Assembly (NCBI RefSeq): GCF_003063245.1
Contig: NZ_MUXE01000003.1
Location: forward strand, 62,001 to 126,000
DNA: 64,000 nt
Direction of reading: 5' to 3'
Origin: Arcobacter caeni
GTDB lineage: Bacteria; Campylobacterota; Campylobacteria; Campylobacterales; Arcobacteraceae
Below the pieces are notes generated by a model. The model had not been told where the DNA came from, searched no databases, and saw only the letters and a list, made by a program, of their open reading frames with translations. A program made the position numbers and the translations under genes. This document shows positions 26,454-35,505 of this stretch, piece after piece. Positions within the stretch are counted from its first letter, which is position 1; every line of letters begins with the position of its first letter.

Positions 26454-26484
26454 TTTATTTAGACACATTAAGTGTCTAAATAAA
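26454..26484. terminator. hairpin after lldP
   Basis: A perfect 13-bp stem: TTTATTTAGACAC (26454-26466) and GTGTCTAAATAAA (26472-26484) with a 5-base loop, 11 bases after the lldP stop. It has no T-run on the minus strand, so termination strength is uncertain. Confidence 0.55.
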
Positions 26485-26495
26485 TTTATAGATAT

Positions 26496-28136
26496 TTATG
26501 GAATCATCCATGTTAGTACATATGCTTGAGTCATTGTAATAAGACCCATAATAACAACAAGGATTAAACTATGTTTTACAGTAAATCTAAATAAATCAGA
26601 TTCTTTTCCAACAATTCCTGCTGATGCACAAGCAATTGCTATAGATTGTGGAGAAATCATTTTACCACATACACCACCTGTTGTATTTGCAGTTACCATC
26701 AATGTTTCATTAAGTCCTAATTGATGAGCAGTTTGTTGCTGTAATCCGCAGAAAAGTGCATTTGACGAGGTGTCTGAACCTGTTAAGAATACTCCAAGCC
26801 ATCCAAGTAGTGGAGAAAAGAATGGGAATAATATTCCAGTATTTGCAAGAACAAGTGCCATCGTTGTTGACATTCCTGAATAGTTCATTACAAATGCAAA
26901 ACCAAGTACCATACCAATTGATAAAATCGCCCATTTAAGTTCAAAAAGCGTTTCACCCATTGTTTTTGTAGCTGTAGATAAATTTAATCTAAAAATGAAC
27001 ATAGTGATAATTGCTGTAAAGAAAATAGCAGTACCAGTTGCTGAAAGTGGATTAAATGTATATACAACCTCAAATGATTTAGGTGCACTCACAATTGGAG
27101 GCATTTTAAAAATCATATTGTGAATAGCTGAAAACTCAAATTTGTAAATTGTATCTGCGAACATTTGACCTTTATCAAAGAAAGCTTTAAACCATTTTGT
27201 TGTCCAAATTGTAACCATTATAGAAAGAATTATAAATGGTGACCAAGCTTTAAATACTTGAGCAGTTGAATGAGCTGTATGTACAACATCACCAATTTCA
27301 ACTACTTTCATAATATTTTTTGGTTTCCATGATTTTAAGAAAACAGTTGTTGCAACAATTGAAACAATTGCTGAAGTAACATCTGGTAATTCAGGTCCTA
27401 TGAAATTTGATGTAATATATTGAGAAATAGCAAAACTTCCACCAGCTACAATAGCTGCTGGCCATACTTCTTTTACACCTTTCCATCCATCCATCATAAC
27501 TACAAGCCATAAAGGAATAATCAGTGAAAGTAATGGTAATTGTCTTCCTGCCATTGCTCCAATTAAAAATGGATCAATACCAGAAACTTTTCCAGCAACA
27601 ATAATTGGAATACCTAAAGCACCAAATGCAACAGGAGCAGTGTTTGCGATAAGACACAATCCAGCAGCATATAATGGTTTAAATCCAAGACCAACTAAAA
27701 TTGCAGCAGTAATAGCAACAGGAGCACCAAAACCAGCAGCACCTTCTAAAAATGCACCAAATGAAAAACCAATTAAAATTACTTGGATTCTTTGATCTTC
27801 AGTAATTGAAATAATAGAGTTTCTAATAATCTCAAATTGTCCACTTTTAACAGTCAATTTGTATAAGAATACAGATGCTATAATAATCCAAGCTATTGGC
27901 CATAAACCAAATAGAAACCCATATTCAGCAGATGCAAATACCATATTAACTGGCATTTTAAATCCAACAACAGCTACAATCATAGAAAGAACTAATGTAA
28001 TGATTGCTGCATAATGTCCTTTCATTCTAAATACGGCAAGTGCCAAAAAGAAAAAAACAATTGGGATTAATGCTACAAGTGCTGATAGTCCTAAACTATC
28101 GCCGATTGGAGCATATACTTGTTGCCAAGTTTGCAT
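26496..28136 (-). CDS. lldP: L-lactate permease
   Basis: A 546-residue integral membrane protein of the LctP family with about 13 hydrophobic segments. Family motifs visible are GAFLEGAAGFGAPVAI near residue 130, FLTGSDTSSNALF near residue 455, and GGVCGKMISPQSIAIACAS near residue 485. It imports lactate (and probably glycolate) by proton symport. The start has AGGAGG upstream, a strong site. The gene sits between the two-component regulator and the FAD/Fe-S dehydrogenase. Confidence 0.93.
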   Translation of the reverse strand: MQTWQQVYAPIGDSLGLSALVALIPIVFFFLALAVFRMKGHYAAIITLVLSMIVAVVGFKMPVNMVFASAEYGFLFGLWPIAWIIIASVFLYKLTVKSGQFEIIRNSIISITEDQRIQVILIGFSFGAFLEGAAGFGAPVAITAAILVGLGFKPLYAAGLCLIANTAPVAFGALGIPIIVAGKVSGIDPFLIGAMAGRQLPLLSLIIPLWLVVMMDGWKGVKEVWPAAIVAGGSFAISQYITSNFIGPELPDVTSAIVSIVATTVFLKSWKPKNIMKVVEIGDVVHTAHSTAQVFKAWSPFIILSIMVTIWTTKWFKAFFDKGQMFADTIYKFEFSAIHNMIFKMPPIVSAPKSFEVVYTFNPLSATGTAIFFTAIITMFIFRLNLSTATKTMGETLFELKWAILSIGMVLGFAFVMNYSGMSTTMALVLANTGILFPFFSPLLGWLGVFLTGSDTSSNALFCGLQQQTAHQLGLNETLMVTANTTGGVCGKMISPQSIAIACASAGIVGKESDLFRFTVKHSLILVVIMGLITMTQAYVLTWMIP

Positions 28137-28224
28137 AATAAACCTCCTAAAAAAAATATTTAAAAGATATTAATAAAAGAATATGAGATTGGTATGATTT
28201 TAATACTTGCAATTAAAAAAGGAA

Positions 28225-28869
28225 TTAAATAGTTTTAAAAATATATCCAGTATCAATAACTGTTTGTATAAACTCTTTAATCAATATTTTTCTTACTCTT
28301 CTTATTAGACTTCGTATTGATTCTAAAGAGACGAAATTTCCCTCCCAGACATAATTTTCAATAGTTTCATAGGTAATAACTTGATTCTTTTTACTAAGAA
28401 ATAGATTTATCAAAAGTTTTTCTTTTTTTGTTAATCTGGTTTCTTGATTATTAATTACTAGAGTTGCGGATTTAAAATCAAAAAAAGAGTTTTCATCAAA
28501 AAATATTTTGTTATCTTGAATATTGCAAAGTTTTTCTATTTTTATCTCTAATTCATCTATAAAAAATGGTTTTTTCAGATAATCATTACAGCCAAAATCA
28601 TAAGATTGTTTTATCATATCAAGTTCTACACTAGCACTTATAATTATTACAGGAATTACTTCATAATATTCTCTTATCTTTTTTAAGATATTGATTCCAT
28701 CGATATTTGGAACATTTATATCTAAGATAAAACATGAATAACCTTCCGTTATTTTTTCATAAGCAAGTGCACCATCTGTAAAAGATTCTACATTATAGTT
28801 TTTTAGTTTTAATCTTTTTGTGATTATTTCATTTAACTTTTGATTATCTTCTAAAAGTAAAATTTTCAT
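28225..28869 (-). CDS. response regulator of the lactate locus
   Basis: A 214-residue OmpR-type regulator. The receiver domain has the acidic pair in LLEDN, the phospho-acceptor aspartate in FILDINVPNIDG near residue 50, and the conserved Lys in LKKPF. The C-terminal winged helix (about 130-214) ends with SLIRRVRKIL and TVIDTGYIFKTI. It is one base from the sensor kinase gene and should control lldP and perhaps the lut operon. Confidence 0.88.
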   Translation of the reverse strand: MKILLLEDNQKLNEIITKRLKLKNYNVESFTDGALAYEKITEGYSCFILDINVPNIDGINILKKIREYYEVIPVIIISASVELDMIKQSYDFGCNDYLKKPFFIDELEIKIEKLCNIQDNKIFFDENSFFDFKSATLVINNQETRLTKKEKLLINLFLSKKNQVITYETIENYVWEGNFVSLESIRSLIRRVRKILIKEFIQTVIDTGYIFKTI

Positions 28870-28870
28870 T

Positions 28871-31063
28871 TTAAACCTTTTTATGTGGAAGTTTTATTGT
28901 AAAAATAACATTTTGATTGTCATTTCTTACATTAATCATTCCTCTCATTTTTTCTTCTATTATTATTTTAGCCATATAAAGACCAAGACCCATTCCATCT
29001 TGTTTTGTTGTGAAATATGGATCAAAGATTGAGTTTATAACTTTTTCATCAATTGCACCTGCATCATCAATGATTTCTATAGTATTGAAGTTTTGGCATC
29101 TTTGAATATTTATAGTGATATTACCTTTTTTATTTAGAGGTAAACAATTTTCAACAATCTTATTTTTTGCATTATTTATTATATTTAATAAAACTTGCTT
29201 AAACTCATTTTCATAACCATAAATTAACAATTCTTCATTTTTATTTTTGTAGTTAAAGTTCATTTTTATATTTGAATAAAAAACCTGTTTTCCAATAATT
29301 TCATTGATTTCATTAAAAGCTTTAGAAATAGAAAAAAGCTTCTTTTTTGTTGATGGTTTTAAGAAATTTCTAAAATCTGTTAATGTTTTTGACATATATT
29401 TTATTTGAACCATTGAATCATTTACAAATTCTTTTACATCTTTATCTTTTAACTCTTTTAATAAATATGAAGTTTGAATATCTTGAACGAGTGCCGATAG
29501 TTCAACCAAAGGTTCATTCCATTGATGAGCAATTGCCGCAATCATATCGCCCATTTCTGCTAATTTACTTTGTTGGATTAAAAACTGTTTTTGTTGAATT
29601 CTTTCAGTTATATCATCCATAATACAAACAATTCCACCAACACTTCCATCTATATTTTTATAAACTGCTTTATTTAAAATAATATGTTTCATCTCATTTG
29701 AAGCTGTATAAAAAGTGAATTCAGAAGTGCTTGTACTAAAGGTATTAAGTAACTCTTGATCAATTAAAGTATTTTTACTAGCAATTGGAAGAGGGAAAAA
29801 ATCAAATGCAGTTTTTCCTATTACCTCATCTCTTGAACAATTAACTAAAGAGGCAAAGCTTGTGTTACAACCTAAGAATTTTCCCTCAACATTTTTGTAA
29901 TAAATTGGGTTTGGAATGGTATCAAGAAGTACTTTATCAAACTCAACTCTATTTGAAAGTTCAAGTTCAAGTTTTTCTCTTCTTTGAATATTTGCTTTTA
30001 AAATTACAACTATGATACTTAATAACGCAATTATAATTATTGTTATGATAAAAAACTTTGTATGTTCTTTATAAACCGAGGCAGGTTCATTTATAATTAT
30101 AGGATTTTCAACATACTTGTAAACATCTAAATTAAATCTTTTTAGTTCATCATAATTAAACATATAAAGATTTGGAGACTTTTCTAAAATAGGAATATCT
30201 TTTATATTTTTGCCATGTAAAATTTCAATTGCCATTTTAGATACAGTTTCACCTTGAGCAACAGCTGAAGTTAATAAACCTCCTACCATTCCACTATTTA
30301 AATAAAAATCCCAAAGTCCATAAATTGGGACTTTGCTTACTTTTCTTATTTCTTCAAAACTTTGTTTATAGGTGAAATATTGTCCAGTTGTATCTTTAAA
30401 TAAGAGTACAAATAAAATCGCACTATTAGTACTTTCAAGATTTGAAACTTTTGTTTTTAAATCACTTATATCAAGATTATCTGTATATTCAATAGTAAAT
30501 TTATTTTTATATTTTTCAATAATTTTTGCTAAATCTTTTTTTACTGCATGTCCCGTGGTTGAAGTATCATTTATAATTAAAAGATTTTTTAAATTTGGAT
30601 GTAATCTTGAGATTAATTCAAAGTTTTTTTCTATATCAACTTCTTCTGCCACACCTGAGATATTTTTAAAAGTTAATTTATCTAACATATTTTTGTCATA
30701 ATTATTTATTCCACAAAATAATACAGGTACATCTTTAAATAAATAATCATAATATAGTTCCATGAAATCAAAAGCATTATTATCACTAATAATAATTAAA
30801 TCAAATGTTCTATTTTCAAATTGTTGTTTATAAAGTTTTGCAAGATTTTCGATATATGAAGGCTCATCAATTCTTTTTGTGTCCATATAAACAGTAGTTA
30901 ATTCAATGTTTTTATCAGAAGAAAAGTTTTTTTCAATGGTTTTTGAAATATCATCAGTCCAAATATATCCTTTATGATATGAATGAATTAATAATACTTC
31001 TTTTAGTTCATTTGCTTGTAGTAAATTAAAAAAAAGAATGCTAAATAGTAAAAAATATTTCAT
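28871..31063 (-). CDS. sensor histidine kinase with ABC-type periplasmic domain and PAS
   Basis: A 730-residue membrane kinase. It has a signal/anchor at the start (YFLLFSILFFNLLQA), a large periplasmic domain like ABC substrate-binding proteins (about 25-330), a membrane helix (about 335-357, FFIITIIIIALLSIIVVIL), a PAS domain (about 375-490), an H-box with the phosphorylated His in IAHQWNEPL, and an HATPase domain (GMGLGLYMAK). The N2 box reads DDAGAI where DNGGGI is usual; the Asp is kept. It lies between lutC and the regulator, so the ligand may be lactate or a related acid, by inference. Confidence 0.87.
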   Translation of the reverse strand: MKYFLLFSILFFNLLQANELKEVLLIHSYHKGYIWTDDISKTIEKNFSSDKNIELTTVYMDTKRIDEPSYIENLAKLYKQQFENRTFDLIIISDNNAFDFMELYYDYLFKDVPVLFCGINNYDKNMLDKLTFKNISGVAEEVDIEKNFELISRLHPNLKNLLIINDTSTTGHAVKKDLAKIIEKYKNKFTIEYTDNLDISDLKTKVSNLESTNSAILFVLLFKDTTGQYFTYKQSFEEIRKVSKVPIYGLWDFYLNSGMVGGLLTSAVAQGETVSKMAIEILHGKNIKDIPILEKSPNLYMFNYDELKRFNLDVYKYVENPIIINEPASVYKEHTKFFIITIIIIALLSIIVVILKANIQRREKLELELSNRVEFDKVLLDTIPNPIYYKNVEGKFLGCNTSFASLVNCSRDEVIGKTAFDFFPLPIASKNTLIDQELLNTFSTSTSEFTFYTASNEMKHIILNKAVYKNIDGSVGGIVCIMDDITERIQQKQFLIQQSKLAEMGDMIAAIAHQWNEPLVELSALVQDIQTSYLLKELKDKDVKEFVNDSMVQIKYMSKTLTDFRNFLKPSTKKKLFSISKAFNEINEIIGKQVFYSNIKMNFNYKNKNEELLIYGYENEFKQVLLNIINNAKNKIVENCLPLNKKGNITINIQRCQNFNTIEIIDDAGAIDEKVINSIFDPYFTTKQDGMGLGLYMAKIIIEEKMRGMINVRNDNQNVIFTIKLPHKKV

Positions 31064-31088
31064 TATTATCCCCTATTTAGCAATTATA

Positions 31089-31676
31089 TCAAGATTTTAC
31101 GAAAATCACATATCCTGATTTTGGACCATGTGCGCCAATAACCAAAGATTGTTCAATGTCTGCTGTTTTTGATGGACCTGAAATAAATACTCCATAACCA
31201 GCATCTTCAAAATCAATTCTTTCATATGCTTCATGCATATTATTTAGAAGTTCATTTTCTTCAATTACAATTATGATATTTTGTGCAATAAAATATAAAG
31301 CTCTATGTCTATTGTTTTCATTTTTCATCCAAATTGCACCATTTTCAGCAACTGCAAAATTCCCTTTTACAACAGCTAAATCAATATTTTTTAAATCATG
31401 AGCATCTTCAAAATCATTTGAATAGAAGTTTCCAACTGAACAAAAATCAACATCACTTGCGATTTGTTTTTCATCTGGATAAAGAGCTTTTATTGTAGCA
31501 TCTAGTTCATTTTTTTGGATTACTAACGCTTTTCCACCCACACTTTCAAGCATTGAAGAAAAAATCTCAAATTTATTTTCATATTTGATACCAAAATTCT
31601 CATAGCTTGGAAGTTTTACACTTTTTACAATATTATTATCTTTAATATTTTTTAATATTTTTTCTTTGCTAGTCAT
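31089..31676 (-). CDS. lutC: LutC/YkgG-family lactate utilisation protein
   Basis: A 195-residue protein of the LUD domain family. GNFAVAENGAIW and the tail GAHGPKSGYVIFV fit the family pattern. LutC works with LutA and LutB in oxidising L-lactate to pyruvate. The start overlaps the lutB stop by 8 bases. Confidence 0.88.
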   Translation of the reverse strand: MTSKEKILKNIKDNNIVKSVKLPSYENFGIKYENKFEIFSSMLESVGGKALVIQKNELDATIKALYPDEKQIASDVDFCSVGNFYSNDFEDAHDLKNIDLAVVKGNFAVAENGAIWMKNENNRHRALYFIAQNIIIVIEENELLNNMHEAYERIDFEDAGYGVFISGPSKTADIEQSLVIGAHGPKSGYVIFVKS

Positions 31677-33039
31677 CTAATTCTCCATTTTTGAACATTT
31701 CTTTAAAACTTTTCGGAGGCATTTTGGGTAAATCTCTTTGTTTTCCCCAAGCATTTGCTTTATTGTATAAAATTGAATTTGGTAATTTTGGAACAATTTT
31801 TCTAGCCATTTTTCCTACAAAATCAAATAATGCTGGTTTACTCATAAGCCAAGCGGTTACCTTCATTGCCATTTTCTTTTTAGGGTCAATTAAATTTGCA
31901 TTTGCTAAATCTTGTCTTAAACTATAAAGTTGTGAATCTAAGTCAATTTTTACAGGACAAACATTTGTACATGAACCACATAAAGTACAAGCAAATGGAA
32001 GTGAATTATGTTTTTCAGGCTCTTTTTTTGAACCTAAAATTGAACCAATTGGTCCTGGAATTACATATTCATAAGAGTGACCACCACTTCTTCTGTAAAC
32101 TGGACAAGTATTCATACAAGCACCACATCTAATGCAGTTTAAAGCTTTTTTATTTTTTTCAGATGCTAAAAATTGACTTCTGTTGTTATCAACAATAATA
32201 ATATGCATTTCACCACCTTCCACTGGTGCATGAAAGTGTGAAGTATAAGAAGTTATTGGTTGTCCAGTTGCACTTCTTGCTAATAGTCTTGTAAATACAG
32301 ATAAATCTTCAAGTCTAGGAATTACTTTTTCTATTCCCATAGAAGCAATATGAAGTTTTGGAACACTAGCTCCCATATCTGCATTTCCTTCATTTGTACA
32401 AACAACAACTCCACCTGTATTTGCAATTGCAAAATTTACTCCTGTAAGTCCTGCTTGTGCATCTAAAAAATCTTCTCTTAAAGCAGCTCTTGCAGCTCGT
32501 GTTAGATAAGTTGGATCATAGTTTCCTTTTTCCGTTCCTAGGTGTTCCACAAAAGTATCAGAAACATCAGATTTTTTTAGATGGATTGCTGGAAGAACGA
32601 TATGTGATGGCGGTTCGTTTCTTAATTGAACAATTCTCTCTCCTAAATCTGTATCAATAACTTCTATTCCAAGATTTTCTAAATATGGATTTAGATGACA
32701 CTCTTCTGTTAACATTGATTTTGATTTTACAAGTTTTGTGACATTATGTTCTTTTAATATTTTTGCAACAATTTGATTGTGTTCAAGTGCATCAAATGCA
32801 AAATGAACTTTTATACCTTTTTTTGTGGCATTTTCTTCAAACTGTAAAAGATAAGTATCAAGATTTGCCATTGTATGAGTTTTTATTTGATTTGCAAACT
32901 CTCTTAATTGTTCCCATTCAGGAATTGATTTACTTGCACGATCTCTTTTTTCTCTTACAAACCAAAGTGCTTGATCATGCCAATGCATTCTTTCATCATT
33001 AGCTACAAATTTACTAGCATTTACGCTGTGACTACTCAT
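31669..33039 (-). CDS. lutB: LutB-type Fe-S lactate utilisation protein
   Basis: A 456-residue LUD-domain protein with two [4Fe-4S] cysteine groups: CIRCGACMNTCPVYRR (about 305-320) and CTLCGSCTNVCPVKID (about 349-364). The LUD part (about 70-290) has GVNFAIANTGGVVVCTNEGN. Length matches the LutB/LldF type. The start ATG 33039 has AGGAG upstream and overlaps lutA by 4 bases. Confidence 0.92.
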   Translation of the reverse strand: MSSHSVNASKFVANDERMHWHDQALWFVREKRDRASKSIPEWEQLREFANQIKTHTMANLDTYLLQFEENATKKGIKVHFAFDALEHNQIVAKILKEHNVTKLVKSKSMLTEECHLNPYLENLGIEVIDTDLGERIVQLRNEPPSHIVLPAIHLKKSDVSDTFVEHLGTEKGNYDPTYLTRAARAALREDFLDAQAGLTGVNFAIANTGGVVVCTNEGNADMGASVPKLHIASMGIEKVIPRLEDLSVFTRLLARSATGQPITSYTSHFHAPVEGGEMHIIIVDNNRSQFLASEKNKKALNCIRCGACMNTCPVYRRSGGHSYEYVIPGPIGSILGSKKEPEKHNSLPFACTLCGSCTNVCPVKIDLDSQLYSLRQDLANANLIDPKKKMAMKVTAWLMSKPALFDFVGKMARKIVPKLPNSILYNKANAWGKQRDLPKMPPKSFKEMFKNGELDD

Positions 33040-33785
33040 GGTTTAACTCCTGCTAGGATTTCAACAATATGCATAACTTTTATAGGATTTTTATCACGAT
33101 TGATAATTCCATCCATATGCATTAAACATGACATATCAGCACCTGTCATTATTTCAGCATTTGAATCTAAATGATCTTTTATCCTATCTTTTCCCATAGC
33201 AACTGAAATTGCCTCTTCTTGAACACTAAAAGTTCCACCAAATCCACAACATTCGTCTTCTCTTCTTAAAGTTACAAGCTCAATATCAGAGATTTTATTT
33301 AGAAGATTTTTTAATTTTGAATCATAAGGAATATTAAGTTCACTAGCAGTTGCAAGTTTTAAAACTCTATGTCCATGACATGAATTATGAAGCCCTACTT
33401 TATGCGGAAATGAAACATTAAAATTTATATTTTCAACTTTTATAATATCATGGAAAAATTCACAAACTTCATAAATAGAAGCTTTTACTTTATTGTAATC
33501 TTTGTCATTGTCAAAAAATTCTGCATAATGCTCTTTTACCATAGCAACACATGAACCACTTGGTGCAACGATATAATCGAAGTCTTTAAATGTTTTTACA
33601 AATTCAATAGCTAGTTTTTTAACATCTTTTGAACAGCCAGAGTTTGCCATTGGTTGTCCGCAACAAGTTTGATTTAAAGGGTATTCTATTTGTAACCCTT
33701 GATTTTTTAGTAGTTTATAAGTTGCTTTACAAATATTTGGATACAACTCATTCATAAAACAGGGAATAAAAAGACCTATTCTCAT
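33036..33785 (-). CDS. lutA: LutA-type CCG-domain lactate utilisation protein
   Basis: A 249-residue protein with two cysteine-rich (CCG) domains: PLNQTCCGQPMANSGC near residue 40, and ECCGFGGTFSVQEEAISVAM near residue 180 after SCHGHR. These bind an Fe-S cluster or quinone-side electron carrier. It is the first gene of the lutABC-kinase-regulator-lldP-dehydrogenase series on the minus strand. The same lutABC group is known in Campylobacter next to lctP. Confidence 0.92.
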   Translation of the reverse strand: MRIGLFIPCFMNELYPNICKATYKLLKNQGLQIEYPLNQTCCGQPMANSGCSKDVKKLAIEFVKTFKDFDYIVAPSGSCVAMVKEHYAEFFDNDKDYNKVKASIYEVCEFFHDIIKVENINFNVSFPHKVGLHNSCHGHRVLKLATASELNIPYDSKLKNLLNKISDIELVTLRREDECCGFGGTFSVQEEAISVAMGKDRIKDHLDSNAEIMTGADMSCLMHMDGIINRDKNPIKVMHIVEILAGVKP

Positions 33786-33848
33786 CTACGCTCCTTATTT
33801 TTTTATTAACTTATTTTATATTTTGTATATGAGATATATATGATAATT

Positions 33849-34418
33849 TTATTTTTCCATGAAGATAGTAATATCATTATCCAAATAATTTTCCCTTATC
33901 TGTGTTTGTTTTGATAAACTTTTACAATAAGTATAAATATCATTAATATTTAATTTTGAAAGTTGGTCGTTTTTTAATAAATTAAAAACAAAAGCTTTTT
34001 TTGAAGCCTTAAAACACTTATTAATAAAAATAAAAGCTTCTTCTTTTTCCAATATATTCATAGCTCCACTACAAATATAATAATCTGCAATTGGAATTTC
34101 ATCTTCTAAGATATTTTTAGTATAAAAACTTGTGTCTAAAAATCTTTTTGATGCAAGAGTTATCATTTTTTCTTCACAATCAATTCCAATATATGATTTT
34201 GGTTTTAAATCATTATCAAAAAGATAGTTATAATATTCTGCAAAACCACAACCTGCATCTACAATAGTTGATTCTTTTATATTATTTTTTATAAAACTAG
34301 TTAAAACTTCAAATCTTTTATATTGACTGTATTCAGAGTTCCAATGAACTCCTTGTGCACTTATTCCATGTTTTGAAATTGCTGATTTATAAAATATATG
34401 ATTATCTTTAAATGCCAT
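33849..34418 (-). CDS. class I SAM-dependent methyltransferase
   Basis: A 189-residue protein with SAM motif I (VDAGCGFAEYYNYLF) near residue 56 and motif II (YIGIDCEEKMI) about 25 residues later. It has the compact length of small unspecialised methyltransferases. Substrate is unknown. It is 6 bases after the deaminase gene and likely co-transcribed. Confidence 0.75.
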   Translation of the reverse strand: MAFKDNHIFYKSAISKHGISAQGVHWNSEYSQYKRFEVLTSFIKNNIKESTIVDAGCGFAEYYNYLFDNDLKPKSYIGIDCEEKMITLASKRFLDTSFYTKNILEDEIPIADYYICSGAMNILEKEEAFIFINKCFKASKKAFVFNLLKNDQLSKLNINDIYTYCKSLSKQTQIRENYLDNDITIFMEK

Positions 34419-34424
34419 TAAAAA

Positions 34425-34865
34425 CTAGTATTCAGAGATTTGTTCAATTTGAACATTATTATCTTTTATAAATTTTGAGATAACTTGTGAATTTGTATGT
34501 TCATAAGCTTTTTCATAAACTATTCTTGTAATCCCACTTGCAATTAGATTTTTAGAACATTCGCTACAAGGTTCCAGTGTTACATAAATAGTTCCACCTT
34601 CAATAGAAATTCCTTTTCTAGCTGCCCAAATAATCGCATTCATTTCGGCGTGAATTTCATAAGTTTTTGACCATTCGTGGTGATCTTTTGTATATTGTCC
34701 ATTCCAATGCTCACTACAATTTTTGTAACCAGCCGGAGTTCCGTTGTATCCTGTTGATAATATTCTTCCATCTTTTACAATTACAGCTCCAACTTGTTTT
34801 GAAACGCATTTTGAAGCTTTTGCAATTTCTTTTGCAATATTTATAAAACTTCTATCATTTAACAT
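34425..34865 (-). CDS. dCMP deaminase family protein
   Basis: A 146-residue zinc deaminase. The active site is HAEMNAI near residue 72 (zinc His and catalytic Glu) and EPCSECSKNLIASG near residue 97 (two zinc Cys). Another cysteine group (C18 and the C of YKNCSEHW) matches ComEB/dCMP deaminases. It would supply dUMP for thymidylate synthesis. CMP or tRNA deamination is less likely because of the extended N-terminus. Confidence 0.86.
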   Translation of the reverse strand: MLNDRSFINIAKEIAKASKCVSKQVGAVIVKDGRILSTGYNGTPAGYKNCSEHWNGQYTKDHHEWSKTYEIHAEMNAIIWAARKGISIEGGTIYVTLEPCSECSKNLIASGITRIVYEKAYEHTNSQVISKFIKDNNVQIEQISEY

Positions 34866-35034
34866 TTTATTCCTAAGTAATTTTTTTTGATTATATCAAA
34901 AAGATATTTTAAATAATTAACTTAAATTTATTTGCCCAAACTTAAATACAACTTATTTAAATAAACAAAAATATATTTATCAGAAAAAATGTGCTATTAT
35001 GAGAAAAAATTTTATTAAATTAAAAAGGCTGAGT

Positions 35035-35496
35035 ATGGATTTTAAAGATATCAAAGAATTAATAAGAGTATTTGATAAGAGTGAACTTAACAAATTAAAG
35101 GTTAAAGAAGGTGAATTCGAGATTTCTATGCAAAGAGGTTTTGAAGCTGGAGTTACAACTGTTACAACATCAGCACCAGTTGCACAAGCAACATTTGCTA
35201 CTCCTGTAGTAACGGCAGCGCCTGCAATTGCAGAAACTGCAAGTGCTCCAAAATTAGGAGATGTTATTAATTCTCCAATGGTAGGTACATATTATTCTTC
35301 ACCATCTCCTGAATCTCCTTCTTTTGTAGAAGTTGGTGCTACTATTAAAAAAGGGCAAACGCTTTGTATTTTAGAAGCAATGAAAATTATGAATGAGGTT
35401 GAAGCAGAATTTGATTGTAAAATTTTAGAAATTTTAGTTAAAGATGGTTCTCCTGTTGAATATGATATGCCAATTTTTGTTGTTGAAAAAATATAA
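35035..35496 (+). CDS. accB: acetyl-CoA carboxylase biotin carboxyl carrier protein
   Basis: A 153-residue protein. The C-terminal biotinyl domain carries the biotin lysine in LEAMKIMNEVEAEF. An Ala/Pro/Thr-rich linker (about 42-75) joins it to the N-terminal MDFKDIKELIRVF segment. ATG 35035 is preceded by AAAAAGG and gives the standard family start. The in-frame ATG at 34999 would add 12 residues. It is followed 9 bases later by accC. Confidence 0.94.
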   Translation: MDFKDIKELIRVFDKSELNKLKVKEGEFEISMQRGFEAGVTTVTTSAPVAQATFATPVVTAAPAIAETASAPKLGDVINSPMVGTYYSSPSPESPSFVEVGATIKKGQTLCILEAMKIMNEVEAEFDCKILEILVKDGSPVEYDMPIFVVEKI

Positions 35497-35505
35497 GAGT
35501 TAAAT

